This document shows positions 12,382 to 24,706 of a stretch of 64,000 bases of DNA, piece after piece. The translations under genes and the position numbers were made by a program. Below the pieces are notes generated by a model. It made no database searches, was not told the origin of the DNA, and worked only from the letters and a program-made list of their open reading frames with translations. Within the stretch, counting starts at the first letter, position 1, and each line of letters begins with the position of its first letter. This DNA comes from Massospora cicadina (taxonomy: Eukaryota > Entomophthoromycota > Entomophthoromycetes > Entomophthorales > Entomophthoraceae), in NCBI GenBank assembly GCA_022478985.1, contig JAKSZP010006615.1, forward strand, positions 1 to 64,000, given 5' to 3'.

Positions 12382-15300
12382 GGGGAAGCCTTCACTTTAG
12401 GGACGTTGAATATTGCCAGACTCAAGGCCTTGCCATTCTGGGCTAGTAAACTGAGTTTTTTACAAAAAAATTTATCCATGGACATATTGGCCATCCAGGA
12501 GTCCCAATTTCCACGAGGTTCCAAGGACGCTTGGAAAACCATGCTCCTCCCTTCCCATTCCTTCTGGTCTGAGCACTGTGGGGTGCTAGTTCAGAAAAAC
12601 AATTTTTTTAAATTTTTATTGTCAGAATCCTTCCTCAATGGCTGAGTCCTCATTGTTACATTCTCATGGGCTGACGTGGCACAAGCTATCATCAACATTT
12701 ATGCCCTGACCTGTGCATGAGAGAATCGGGAATTTTTCTTGTTGGTCAAATCCCTTCCATTACCCCCTGACCCTTTTGTAGTTGGTGACATGAATGGTTG
12801 GTTAAAACCATCCACAGACCGCTGGCCTTCCTCATCCCACGCCCCAGGGTCACATAGAACTTCGCGTTCTAAAGGCCACCCTTGGGTTGTTAGATGCACT
12901 GCCACGGCAAGCTTTACTGCTTGAGAACATGACGCGCCCCCATGTCCACAACGGCCAACTAAGGTCCATGTCCCACATTGACCTTGTCCTCGCGCCAGTG
13001 AAATTTTGATCTCATATTTCCCACTTCCACACATCAAAAATCAATTTCTCCAATCACCAGCTGGTCTCAATAACCTACCACTTACCCGTCACAGTGGCCA
13101 GGGCTCCACATTGGTGCAAACTCCGCCCACCCAAACTTGCGTCGCCAGGATTTTCCACATGGGTGGAATCTGCAACTTTAACAAAAGAGTTTATTAAATA
13201 ATTTTGCGTGGACCCAATTTCCACATGGTCAGCCTTCAAAGCGGATACCATCCGCCATGCTCACCACCTCTCCTCCTGACACTCACGAGCTACATTGGCC
13301 GTCATCTTGTGCACCCTGGCAGAGTTGGCACACCTGGAGTCCAACATCCCAGCCACGGGCTACAGCCCTGCTTGGGGCCAGAAGTGAGCAGAAGCAGCTG
13401 CCCACCTCAACGCACTTGAAAGGCAACAAAAACATTGGGTTTGTGTTCAGTCTAGGGTCAAACACATTACAGAGGGTGGAACGTGCACTGCATATTTTTC
13501 TAAAAATTCTTTGCACCATGCCAGAGCGTGGCCTGCACACAGGTGCAGAGGTCGGATTATTCCATTGCGGATACACCAGCTGAAGTGACAATTGAATTAC
13601 AAAAGTATTACTCCAAGTTGTACTGATCCAATCTAATTCAGCTGTCCAAAATGTAGAAATTTCTCAATAGCACTCACATCTGCACCATTTCCCGATACCC
13701 ATAGTTAATGAATTTGATTACTCCAAACAAACTCTGGTACACCGTCCGCAGTTCACCTAATAAGAAATGCCCAGGCCCTGATAGCATTCCATATGAGTTT
13801 TATAAGAAGTACTTCATATATCTATCCCCACTGCTGCTTTCCTCCCTTAACCAGAGCCTTCTGGATACGCGCCTTCTACCAGGAGGGCAAGAGGCCTTCA
13901 CCATCACACTCTTCAAGAAAGGGGATAAGCTAGACTTAGCCAACTGGCGCCCCATTTCTTTAACTAACAGGGATACAAAAATTTTAACTAAAATCATGGC
14001 TAACTGTCTAGGGATTGTAGCCTCTTCCACCATCTCCCCAGAACAATTCGGTTTCATACCCAGAAGGTTGATTTGGGACAATGTGCACTCTGTGGCTAAC
14101 ACATGCCAGTCCACATCCTCTGGGGCACTAGTATTCTTGGACCAACAGAAGGCCTATGATAGAGTAAACTGGGAATGCCTCAGGGCCTGCCTCCATCAAT
14201 TCCGCTTACCCCCTCGCTTCATCAGCTGGGTGAAGACGCTTACAGAATCTGCAACAATGGCAGTGCGTGGCCCTGGCTTCCTCACGGAAGTAGTCCACCC
14301 TCAAAGGGGCCTACGCCAAGGGGACCCCCTTAGCCCACTCTTATATAACTTCAGCCTTGACCCACTACTTCAAAACGTGAATGCCCGCCTCACTGGGGTC
14401 CATGCACCAGGCCAAGCCCCAGTCAAGATGATGGCGTTTGCAGATGATTGTGTGGTTGGGGTGTCTAATAATCAGGATGCACGCACGTCTGAAGCTCTCA
14501 TCCAGGAGTATTCCCGGGTAAGTAATGCTGCACTGAGTGCCTCCAAAACCAAAATCATCCTCCTTGGTTGGTATCAAACCTGCTGGGCCCCAGCGACCAG
14601 TGCCCAGCCCGACCCATCTGCTCGCACACATGCTCGCCTTCCCTGCTCACCCCACACCGCCCCACTTGTGCTCCCCTTTGTGCCACGCCCTACCATAGGG
14701 CCTGTCCGCCATCTGGGCGTGTGGGTGGAGGCAGGCGGGTATTCCTTAGCAGTAATGGAAAGTCATATTCTAGACAACGTGATGAAGCGCATCGCCTCCC
14801 TCAGAGCCCACCCTACTTCCCTTACTGGCAGGGTTGTTTTAGCCAACTCTATGCTCCTCTCCAAAGTCTGGTTTGGAGCCCATGCCATCGCCTTCTCCCC
14901 GGGTTTTTTCAAATCTATGTATGCCCTTCTACAAGGGTGGCTCTGGTCAGGCCGCCCACCGCCAGTGTGGCTTGAGGTCATGTTTGGCCCTCATCGTCAT
15001 GGTGGCATGGGCCTGCTCGACTTTAAAGCCCATGCTGCCAAGATCATGGGCACCTGGATTGTTGCCATCACCGCCCCTATGCTCCCCTCCCAACACTGGT
15101 CCCGCGCAGCCCGCTCCAACTTCTCCCACGCCCTGGGCCTTAACAATCCATCGAACCCTCACTCCTTGATGAAATGTCTGGCTTCTCACCCATCAGCCAC
15201 AGGTCCTCACGGTAATAAACCCCACTTCAAACTAATCCTCCTCTCCATGTGGAGCGCTGAGTGGAGAATCCGTATTTGTGGACACAGCCCAGAGAGGCCG

Positions 15301-16062
15301 CCCCTCTCCTCAGTTCACACAGGAGGTACAGGGGCTACCCATTCAAGATGGCTCGATCCCCACACGGCCCCGTGTCCTATCCAGGGTGGACTACCTGGAC
15401 ATGATGGACATCCCTTATTTCCTTGAGACCCAGAAGACTATTTGGAAATACGCACACCACCCCCTGTTGCTGCCTCATATCCGTTCCCATGTGTGGCGCT
15501 ACCTGAGGCGGGTGTACCATACAGCTGAGCGCTCTAACGCTTTACACTCATCCTGCGTCATGTGTGGCCAGTATGGAACGATTTCCACTGCCTGGAGAAG
15601 TGCCCTACCTCTAAAGCGATATGGCGCGAGGAACAACATCTTCTTTGCCAGGATCAGGCACATCCCTTCAGTCTGTCTAGGGATATGTTTGCTCTATCCA
15701 TGAATTCCCCTCTTCCACCCTCCATCCGTGCTCTGGTGGTTGCAATCGCCATGTGGACTATCCACACGATTGTCTTGGATGCCATCGCAGGCTCCACCCC
15801 CACCCTCCCAGAAGCTGCCACAGATTCTGGTCCCATTTGGTGGACCACTTTCAAGCGTGGATGTTTGGGTACCTCCCACCACGTCGCCATCAGTTGGTCT
15901 CCTCCTGGTTCCCAGTTTGGTTCATCAACTTGGACCCCTTCCTCCACATGTGTTCAATTGTGGTTACAGCCTCTTTACACGTTCCCCCCTCCCCCCATAG
16001 TGGCGTCCCCGCTGGCAACAGGAGATAGCATCACTTCTCTGGGGTGCCCTCCCAGTTACTAA
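12379..16062 (+). pseudogene. LINE copy 2 ORF2: endonuclease-RT-zinc finger
   Basis: Endonuclease: GTLNIARLKA and MDILAIQESQ (12379-12645), GDMNGWL (about 12784), IDLVLA (about 12978) and SNH (13049-13057) in shifting frames. RT: one frame open from 13708 to 15426 with KCPGPDS, NWRPISLTN, FLDQQKAYDRV, QGDPLSPLLYN and the catalytic FADD at 14437-14448, then the post-RT region (NSMLLSKVWFG). A frameshift near 15250 leads to 15278-15703, which holds half of the zf-RVT finger (CVMCGQYGT); a further one leads to 15562-16062 (LEKCPTSKAIW) and the C-terminus. Nicks DNA and reverse-transcribes in the family; this copy cannot encode a complete protein. Confidence 0.88.
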
Positions 16063-16132
16063 GTTTCATTTTCTTTCAAGTTTACTTTCAGAAGTCTCCA
16101 TCCCCTATTCAGCCTTCCCCAAAATAAATCAG

Positions 16133-16146
16133 AATAATGAGGAAAT
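16133..16146. repeat. Right TSD of LINE copy 2
   Basis: AATAATGAGGAAAT, identical to 10853-10866. Confidence 0.9.
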
Positions 16147-18150
16147 TATCCATAAGACTCTGGCTAATTCTCAGTGGAACACCATTAATGGGGTAACACT
16201 AGGTTTTTGCCTCATGGGCAATTAACATAAAGTTAGCAGTTGGATTACTCTGACTTTGTGGTGGACTATGGGGCGTACATCAGAGGGATCTCCCCCAGTC
16301 CCTACCAGTCCCATTCCAGAACCTACACGTGGTCCACCCCTTTTATAGGCGTAGCTGGGGTCCCCCAAGGTAATATATCTTCTGAGAAAGGGGATTAGCT
16401 CAAATATATTAAGTCATACCACATAGTTACATCTTGCCCCAAAAGAATTTCCCATTTGTTGCTCAGCCCAAATGAAGCGATTTTTCCGATCTTTGATAGG
16501 CTAACTTCCCATATTTTCTTTTTATAAACTAGTCTAAGCTATTCTGAACTTATTATTAAATTTCCCTTGAACCTCGTTACAGCTAAATACTGAATGATCT
16601 GAAATCGAGAGGGATATTCTTTTCCTTATCCTGTGCTGGATTAGTAAAACTTTAAATACCTAATTTTCTAAGTTTTTAATGCTTAAAGTATTTTTATTAA
16701 AATCGTGGTAACAGCCCCCATTGTTGGATTTTGGTAAATAAGCACCAAGCGAGCATATTCTGCACCTAAGATACAACAACACCTTTAAAAATTTCATATG
16801 TAAGACCTCCTTTTATACCTTCAGGTTTTAACACAATTCTAATTTCATTGGTGACAAAACAATGAGTAAACCAAATTATGCCAGCTGAGTCTTAAGTGAA
16901 TATTGCCAAATCTGGCAATCAACTAATTTTGAGAATCACTTGAAACAACAACGCAAGTTGCATCATAGGAGCGTCATTGCTCAACCCTGAAGCTTAGTAT
17001 GGTATTGCTGAATTAGAAAAAAAGCAATATTTTAAGTTAGTACTTTATGCTAGAGCCCAGAAATGGGACTTATTTAAAGGCATTTTAACATTCAGGTTCA
17101 GGTATAATTACCACAAGACATATCTTGCAGCTACAGGAATTGGCTAAAATGAGCGAAGTAACTAAAGCAGCAGTCAGAAAACGTCTGACTAGATGATCTT
17201 GAAGCATCCTCATATCAATACCCCTAAAATCAATTATTTTATAGTATTTCATTCATTTTATATCTTAAACTCCCTGAATTATAGATACTTTATTTTAATC
17301 TTAATATGTGCCCTTTCTGAAGAACCTTTAGTTTATCTTTTTTGTTTTAAATTTGTTGTATAAAGTTAGTAATTGCCAGTAATCAGTATGGGATTGATAG
17401 AATAACTGTTACCAGTAACCAGTCTGGGATTAACTAATTTGAAATAAGACACTCTCTGTTGAGAATACCTTGGTGCTGATAACGCCAAGGAAGAGGGTGG
17501 AAAGGTATCGTTGAGTCCCAAGGGCCATCATATGTCAAGAATGTCTAAAAGTGTTAAGAGTTCGCCATATGTGCAGACAAGTTAACTGAGCAATTAATTC
17601 ACCAAAGAGTAACATCTTAGAAGGATTTTTTGATAAAGCAATTGCGATTTTAGAAAAGGTTGTCTGATGCCTAATCTGAGTGGAGTCCCCCTGAGCAGCA
17701 AGTCATCCTACAAAGTTAAGTGAGCTGAGGTTGGCATGCTGACTATATGTTTTTATTATTTTCTTTGGCCATTAATTCAGTTCTTAGTTCTAATAAGTAG
17801 TCACTATTCTAATGTAATCATTCCAAGGCTAATTTCCAAAAGGCCATGTATCCTGATTATTATGTGGCTGAACAGAAAATTCCTTAGTGCTACTAAGTTA
17901 TCTAATAATTGCACCAATAAGAAAAAAGTTTTAAGAAGCATATCAGGAGGAGACTGTCTTTATAAATAAAATCTTCATTTTTAATGCAGATATCTAGAGC
18001 CAATGACTATCACAATGAACATCCAGTGAGCCCTTGAGCCACTTTCATTATTTGATACTACAGTGCACTCTTCCTTTTGTATAAATTTGACCTAACTCGA
18101 AACTAAGGTTTTCTGTGTGTATTTCTGAGGTTACTGTTAAATACAGTAAT
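16147..18150. other. No gene seen; AT-rich
   Basis: All six frames are short. The one minor structure I see is an imperfect 36-bp direct repeat near 17370-17435 (CCAGTAAYCAGTMTGGGATT appears twice). A 77-codon frame at 17736-17969 is hydrophobic at its start but has no recognisable feature, and I do not call it a gene. Confidence 0.4.
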
Positions 18151-18183
18151 TAATTAGTTTTTAGTGCAAATTACCCTATACCA

Positions 18184-18438
18184 TTGGAACCTGGCGCCTA
18201 TTCACTGTTTATAACACATATATCACCTGAACATATCATGGTAGAAAATTCCCAGAAGGCAGAGGTAGAGGTAAGCTTGACCTCAAGAAAATCGCACCAC
18301 TCAGTCCAGTATATGGTAGCCTGGAAATGTTACCCCTCCTATGAGAACATCTGGTTATGCACCAAAGACTGCTCCAACTTTACGGAACTGGTGGAAGCGT
18401 TCCATATACTCTACCCCAAGGCTCCCCATTCCACTTAA
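18184..18438 (+). pseudogene. Chromodomain remnant of a different Ty3 element
   Basis: The frame reads as a chromodomain: EVEVSLTSRK, then QYMVAWKCYPSYENIW, then FTELVEAFH, matching the usual EVExIlxxR / YlVKWkGyp.eenTWE / LIeeFh layout with the aromatic residues retained. It differs strongly from the chromodomains at 23.5 and 39.0 kb, so it comes from another chromovirus lineage. No integrase is visible upstream. Element A starts 190 bp downstream with an LTR whose 5-base flank (CCTTG) is not repeated on its far side. Confidence 0.6.
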
Positions 18439-18629
18439 AAATTGTAGCCATTTTTGCCATTAAACTTCATAAGAGGCACAAAAATTATGCCCTCTATCAT
18501 GCTCCAGGCAAAATGTATCATGTTTCTAAAACTGACAATGTAAGTATCAATGCTCAGCCTCTTCACATGAACCAAGAGCAATTTCCTTCTGACAAGAGAA
18601 GGACCCAAGACCTCCAATGGCTCACCTTG

Positions 18630-19529
18630 TGTCATGTTTACATGACTTAATTGAGGGTACCAACAGCTAAGACAAGACTGGTCATCAGGAGGCCCAAAAG
18701 GTCAAGCTTCAGGACCTTCCTGACCTAAGGTACGTTTTGGACCAACGCTGGGTGCAGGTCATATTTGCTCATGTTGGTCCAGATGAAGTTCATAATGCCC
18801 AGTCCCATGTTATACCATTAGCGTAAAAATGGATGAGTTATCTTACTAACCATGATGGTTTAGTTTAATTGATAGGAAAATGGGGTTTCAAAACCTACTC
18901 AGTTTTTTGAAAAAGCTCAACTCAGGTTGGCCTTGCCTTCAATTGATAACACAAGTTCAGTCAATTACTAGCTATAATACCCTGCCTAATAGAAACGTGC
19001 GCTTATTGGTGCTCCTGGGCTTAAACCATTTCCATTGATCAATTAATTCCCCCAAAATTGTTTAAATATGATTCTTTGATACCAATCTTCCTCATTGGTT
19101 GTCTTTTTTTAAATAAATCCCTCATTAATTTACAGTTTTTAAATTTATGGTTACTAGTTAGAACCTGTGTGCGGACCTCCTTGAGGAGGTCTCTAACTAA
19201 GTTGACATTCTATTTATAGTAAAATATCTACAAGATCTAGTGCATTGTTGGGCCCCCTTAGTTTCCTCCAAACTGAGGCACCAAAACCCTCCAGAACTGA
19301 TCTCCGCTTGTTTATGGGCTCCCCCATGAGGCCAACACAAGTGTTGCTATTTATTTGTTTCCAACTCCTCTACACTATGTTATACACTCTCACGCAGGGC
19401 TACTTAGACTCTGGCGCACTTCGTGGTGCCCCCTTTTCCATAATCTTGATGACAAGTTTCCTGGCGTTGTATGGGCGCACCATGCACCACCTCTCTGGGA
19501 ACTGGAGAGTTATAGACACTCTCTTGGCA
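18630..19529 (+). repeat. 5' LTR of element A
   Basis: About 900 bp. Starts with the palindrome TGTCATGTTTACATGAC. TATA-like TTTAAATATG at 19061-19070, candidate transcript start/self-primer TTGGTTGTCT at 19095-19104, hairpin GGACCTCCTTGAGGAGGTCT at 19173-19192, ends near GACACTCTCTTGGCA. The first ~340 bp differ from the 3' LTR by roughly 15% while the rest is nearly identical, judged by eye. Confidence 0.8.
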
Positions 19530-19543
19530 TTAGACAACCAACC
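19530..19543 (+). promoter_or_regulatory. Primer-binding site of element A
   Basis: TTAGACAACCAACC directly follows the LTR. Its part AGACAACCAA is the reverse complement of TTGGTTGTCT inside the LTR (19095-19104), as in self-priming Tf1/sushi-type elements. No match to a tRNA 3' end was evident to me. Confidence 0.6.
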
Positions 19544-19599
19544 TTTTTATTTTACGTGCACAAATATCTTCCATGTGGGACTTTTGCAAAGTGCAAATT

Positions 19600-22500
19600 G
19601 GGTGTGTTAGTTGTTGGTCATGGCCGCGGTGGGGATCACCTCTAGTTTCTCATTTTGCATATGGTGGAGCATCTTAGCGTTATTTTTGCTACCTCCAACT
19701 GGGAAGTACCCGCCTTCTTGCTTGTACATGGTGGATATGGATGCTTTGCGATCCAAGAGTCATAATTCCCCAACTTCCCACCAAAATTTATAAAATTGAT
19801 ACAATTAAAATGTTTTTCTTTGGCACCACATTTAGACAGTGCAGGCGGGATTATTGATGAAGGGCCTGGTGGTGATGGCCTTTTATATTGATTTACAATC
19901 CTTCTCCAAAATGGGTATGGGGTTGTTTATGGCCCAAAACGTGTTTTACAACGATGTTTTTTATGTAAAACCAAGCCCTATATCTTCTATTATGGCTCAG
20001 ATATGGAACCCATATCAGTATACCAAATCACCCAGAGAACCCACGCTTGACCACTACCATGCTTTGAAGAACACATGAGGTGAAAAGGAGTTGCTTCTTT
20101 AGTATAAAAATATTTATGCAATTGCTGAAGATATGGTAGTATATTTGACCTCAGTAGTAAGAGTGTCCAACTATCCCTCTCCATTCTATGATGCAGAAAT
20201 GTACCCTGGAGGCATGCTTAATCCTGAAGAAGATTTCATGATGAAGTGTTGTCATTGTCTGCTATAAATAAAGACCATTTTGGATATTTTTTATTGACTG
20301 TACCCTTTCATACCCTTTTAGGTAATATAAGCATGACTATTTTTGTGCATCTGGGAGCCTCTAAGAATTTTATTGGCCAAGACCTAGCCAACTATCTTGA
20401 TCTGAATTACATTCCAGGTGGTATGGCTAGGGGAGGGCTACCTAAGATATTCCCACGCAGAAAATTATGGGGTTAGTGGAATATCAGATTGGCAAATATA
20501 ATCTAGCTTACCACTTCCAAGATATTAAATTCTACATGTACCCCATCATTTTGGGTGTATAGTGGTGGCAAAAGTTTGACATCAGTATGACTTGAAAGAA
20601 AGTACCTTGTTTTTAACTCTAAAGAATGGTCATAAAATAATAGTCCCTTTGCTGAAGCAAATTTTAGGGCGATCTTCCCCACTAGACCAATATTCATAAA
20701 CTCAGTCTTGCTCCGTTGCTGAAGCCCTCTTTGGAGGTTCTTTTCCTTTCTGTTTGGAGGGGTTGGAATCTTCGTTTGATGCGGCTTTAGCCAATGTACT
20801 ACCAGCTCATTATGATTTTTATTGTGAGTCTAAGCTCACTGTTGATTTGGTGCGGATATCTTCCCAATTTATCCTTTGACTGTATGGGAAGAAGCAGCCT
20901 TAGATGTGTGGGTTAAGGAGCAGTTATCTAAAGGCGCGATTTTTCAGTGAACCTCTCCAGTATTCTCCCCACTTCTCTTTGTGGAGAAGGCCAATGGTAC
21001 CTTATACCCAAACGTAGATTATGGGTTTCTCAACAATGTCACAGTACCAGACTTGCACCCCATACCACTGGACTCAAAGATTGCACGCTATGTGTAGAAG
21101 GCAAGAGTCTTCTTCAAACTGAATTGTTTAAACGCGTTCAATCAGATCCATATCGATAAGGGCCAGGAGTGGGTAAACACATTATGTACCAGAAAAGGAA
21201 TCTTCCAATTTTGGGCTATTCCCTTTGGGCTTAAAAATGTCCCTGCTATCTTTCAACGCTGTATTGATACGGCTTTGGGTGATCTAATGGGGGTATGCGT
21301 GGTAGCTTACATGGATGAAATTCTGTCATTCTCCCCTGATAATGAGTCCCATGCAGTACACCTTTGGCAGGTGGTGATGCGTTTGAGGGCAGCTGACCTT
21401 ACATTAAAATAAGTAAATGTGAACTCTTCAAGTCCCAGGTCACCTTCCTGGCAACGTCATGTTTGACTAAGGGCACATGATAACTCCAAACAAGGAGAAA
21501 ACGATTTGTGAGTGGCCCACCCCAACTTTTGTCAAGGAATTGAAGAGTTTTTTTTGGAACGTGTACATTCCTTAAGAGATTCGCACCAAATCTTTCTGAA
21601 GTGGTAGCACCCTTGTATAAGGCGAGTGGGAAAAAAGTGCTACAGTGGTCCCCAACTTTACAGGATGCCTTCCAGGAGGTAAAGTGCAACCTGCTGTATA
21701 CGTCAGTTCTTTGCCATGTTGACCCCAATAAAGAGTTTATTGTGGCTTCTTATGGCCCCTCAACTTCGCCATAGCGGCGGCCCTCTTACAAGTAGGCAAA
21801 GATGGAATAGAAAATACTGGTGAAGTATTTTACAAAAAATTCTTTTTGTGAGTTTAACTATCCCATAAATAAAAAAAGAGTTATTGGCAGTGATTGGGGC
21901 GCTTACTTATTGACATCATCAATTGCATGGCTCATCTCAAACTTTCCACATACGTAAAGGTCACTGTGCCTTGCATTACTACTGCGCACCTCATGTCTTG
22001 ACCCCACGGCAAACCCACTGGCATGAGACCCTAGCCCAATTGGTGTTTTTGTATGAGTTTATCGAGGGCAAGTAGAATGGTTTCGCGGATGCTTTGAGCT
22101 GCAACCCTCAACTAGCTCCTGATCCAAAGGAGGTAGGTGCATAATACCCATTTGATAATTTCGCCATGTAAGATTGTGTCTCAACTTCCCTCTCCCTCAT
22201 CCCACGGGACAGCGCTTGTTCCTCTGTAAAATGTGGATTATTATGGTATGTTTAGAAAGGTAGTCCTTTCCCAGCTTTTGTCAGAAGAATATGCCATGGT
22301 CCTTGCTAAAAGCGCGTTAAATCAGGAGGATATTACCAGGGGTTATCACTTGAAGGATGAGATGGTGTGGTTTCAGGGGCGCCTATAGGTTCCTGCTGGA
22401 CCACTTTGGTTGGAAATCATCCAGGACTATCATGACGGATTCACCGTTAGTCATCCTTGGAATGTGAAGACTCTAGAGCTAATTTGTCATACTTACAATT

Positions 22501-23700
22501 GAAAGGGGTTAGCTGCGCAGGTGAGCAGGTATTGTAGAGAGTGCCTGGTCTGAAACCAAATGAAACCAAATTGCCAGCCACTAGCGGGGTTGTTGGTACC
22601 AGTTCAAAATGCTGAAGGGTCTTAGACTTCTTTATAAGTGGATTTCTATTGTAAAATTGCCTCTGTCTGATGGCTATGATGCCATCATAATAGTGGTGGA
22701 CCGTTTTACAAAGTTTGCTCACTTTATTCACCGCAGAACTGCGGTTATCGCAGCTGAGATGGCTAGGATCTTTGTCACTCAAGTGTTTGCTCTTTATGGT
22801 GTCCCTTAAGAAATAATTACCAATTGTGGACCCCAGTTTACCTCTATAATTTGGAAAAATTTGTGTAAGACTCTGCAAATCCGTCCCTGCCATTCAACTG
22901 CCTATCACCTCCAATCATATGGGCAGATTGAACGAGTGAACCACTTCTTGGAGCATTTCAAGTGGTGTTACACTGCCGCAGCTCATTTTTTAGTACTAGA
23001 TGGTCCCAACGCAGCTCATTCATATTAAATTTCCCATCTTCCCATGGCCCAATTTTGTTGAAACAACGCCCAACATGCATCAACTGGTTGTTTCCCCTTC
23101 TTCACCAACTATGGCTATAATCCCGCCTTCAATATGGAGCCCACTTGTGGATCCAAGATGGATTCAGTGGTGTATTTTCCAAAATGATCAAGAAAGTACA
23201 CCAGGGGGTGAGCACAAATTAGATGCAGCCATGCAGGCTTACAAGGAGAACGCTGATAATAAGAGACAAGTTAGACCAGCGTACAAGTAAGAAGATCTTG
23301 TGATGCTGGATGCTAAAAACATCCCAATCAAGCAACCATGCAAAAAACTGGGACTGAAGATGATTGGGTCTTACCGCATTGTCAGAAAGGTGGGCCACGC
23401 CTCATACCAGCTGGATCTTCCCCCCTCATTTTGATTTTTTCAGCCTTTCATGAAAGCAATCTTACGTTGTTTGAGGGCCCCCCACCAGATACTCCTGAAG
23501 CTTATATCGTGGATGGGGCGCTGGAGTGGGAAGTGGAGGAGGTTGTAGCCTCCCATTGGATAAGAAGAAGACTCAAGTATCTTGTATCCTGAAAGGGGTT
23601 TGATGCGGCGGAGAACAGTTTGGTCTCAGCATGTGACTGCGCCCATTCCCAAGATCTAATTAAAGCATTCCATAAACATTTTCCATAGGCCGCAGGATCT
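19600..23700 (+). pseudogene. Element A gag-like/pol polyprotein, broken
   Basis: A short gag-like segment (19839-20078; MGMGLFMAQNVFYN) is followed by a protease whose active site reads VHLGASKN instead of DTGAS (about 20342), then the RT. The RT catalytic box reads YMDE rather than YMDD (about 21310). RNase H (21690-22100), integrase core (DAIIVVVDRFTKFAHF, 22609-22809; GPQF about 22832) and chromodomain (EWEVEEVVASH, YLVS, then stop, KGFDAAEN, 23500-23690) follow. Dozens of stops and shifts. The C-terminal chromodomain would target integration to marked chromatin in living relatives. Confidence 0.8.
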
Positions 23701-23809
23701 AAGTCCATACAAGCTTTAACTGCTATAAAGTTGGCCCCTGCCCACAAAAGCTTTCCCTTGTCAAACGCCCCTGGAGATAAAGTGGAGCCCAAAAAAAGGG
23801 AGAGGATAA

Positions 23810-24706
23810 TGTCATGTTTACATGACTTAATTGAGGTTACCAACAGCCAAGACAAGGCTGGGTGTCAGGAGGCCCAAAAGGTCAAGCTGCAGGACCCTCC
23901 TGACCTAAAGCACACCTTGGACCAACGCTGGGTGCAGGCCAGATATGCCCAGGTTGGTTTAGGTGAAGTGCATAACGCCCAGCCTCATTTTACAGCATTG
24001 GAGTAAAAATGGATGAGTTATCTTACTAACCATGATGGTTCAGTTCGATTGGTAGGAAAATGGGATTTTAAACCATGTTCAAATTTCTAAAATCCCAACT
24101 CAGGTTGGCCTTGCCTTCAAATGACTACCTTAGTTCAATCGATTACTAGCTATAATACCCTGCCTAATAGAAACGTGCGCTTATTGGTGCTCCTGGGCTT
24201 AAACCATTTCCATTGATCAATTGATTCCCCCAAAATTGTTTAAATATGATTCTTTGATACCAATCTTCCTCATTGGTTGTCTTCTTTTAAATAAATCCCT
24301 CATTAATTTACAGTTTTTAAATTTATGGTTACTAGTTAGAACCTGTGTGTGGACCTCCTTGAGGAGATCTCTAACTAAGTTGACGTTCTATTTATAGTAA
24401 AATATCTAAAAGATCTAGTGAATTGTTGGGCCCCCTTGGTTTCCTCCAAACTGAGGCACCAAAGCCCTCCAGAACTGATCTCCGCTTGTTTATGGGCTCC
24501 CCATGAGGCCAACACAAGTGTTGCTATTTATTTGTTTCCAACTCCTCTACATTATGTTATACACTCTCACGCAGGGCTACTTAGACTCTGGCGCACTTCG
24601 TGGTGCCCCCTTTTCCATAATCTTGATGACAAGTTTCCTGGCGTTGTATGGGCGCACCGTGCACCACCTCTCTGGGAACTGGAGAGTTATAGACACCCTC
24701 TTAACA
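23810..24706 (+). repeat. 3' LTR of element A
   Basis: Starts TGTCATGTTTACATGAC after the purine run GGGAGAGGATAA and ends CCCTCTTAACA. The self-primer TTGGTTGTCT is also present here. The sequence right after it (AACTTTTTCATAGAGGCTGCC) is RNase H of element B, so the LTR abuts an interrupted pol gene. Confidence 0.8.

Larger units (their letters stand above)
10867..16132 (+). mobile_element. L1-type LINE, full-length copy 2
   Basis: A 5.27-kb LINE with an exact 14-bp target-site duplication (10853-10866 and 16133-16146), which fixes both ends. Order: a 95-bp 5' UTR, ORF1 (10963-12372), ORF2 (12379-16062), a 70-bp 3' UTR, and a tail ending CCCCAAAATAAATCAG. There is no long poly(A). It is closely related to the copy at 58.9-64 kb. 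The RT frame is open over 572 codons, so this is the best-preserved LINE here, yet frameshifts remain in ORF1, the endonuclease and the C-terminus. Confidence 0.9.
18630..24706 (+). mobile_element. Ty3 chromodomain element A
   Basis: Two LTRs (18630-19529 and 23810-24706) enclose a pol region in the order protease, RT, RNase H, integrase, chromodomain. Both LTRs start TGTCATG; the right one ends ACA. The flanking 5-mers differ (CCTTG left, AACTT right), so this is not a simple intact insertion. Immediately right of the 3' LTR is the middle of the pol gene of a related element (B). The whole coding region is broken. Confidence 0.8.

Noticed and set aside
10963..15426. An intact, currently active LINE
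   Set aside because: RT is open over 572 codons, but ORF1, the endonuclease and the C-terminal zinc finger each need a frameshift.
17736..17969. A small membrane protein gene
   Set aside because: Hydrophobic start but no homology, no supporting context and AT-rich composition; chance frames of this length are expected.
19245..19645. Protein genes near 19.3 and 24.5 kb
   Set aside because: Both are the same stretch of LTR sequence in the two LTRs of element A.
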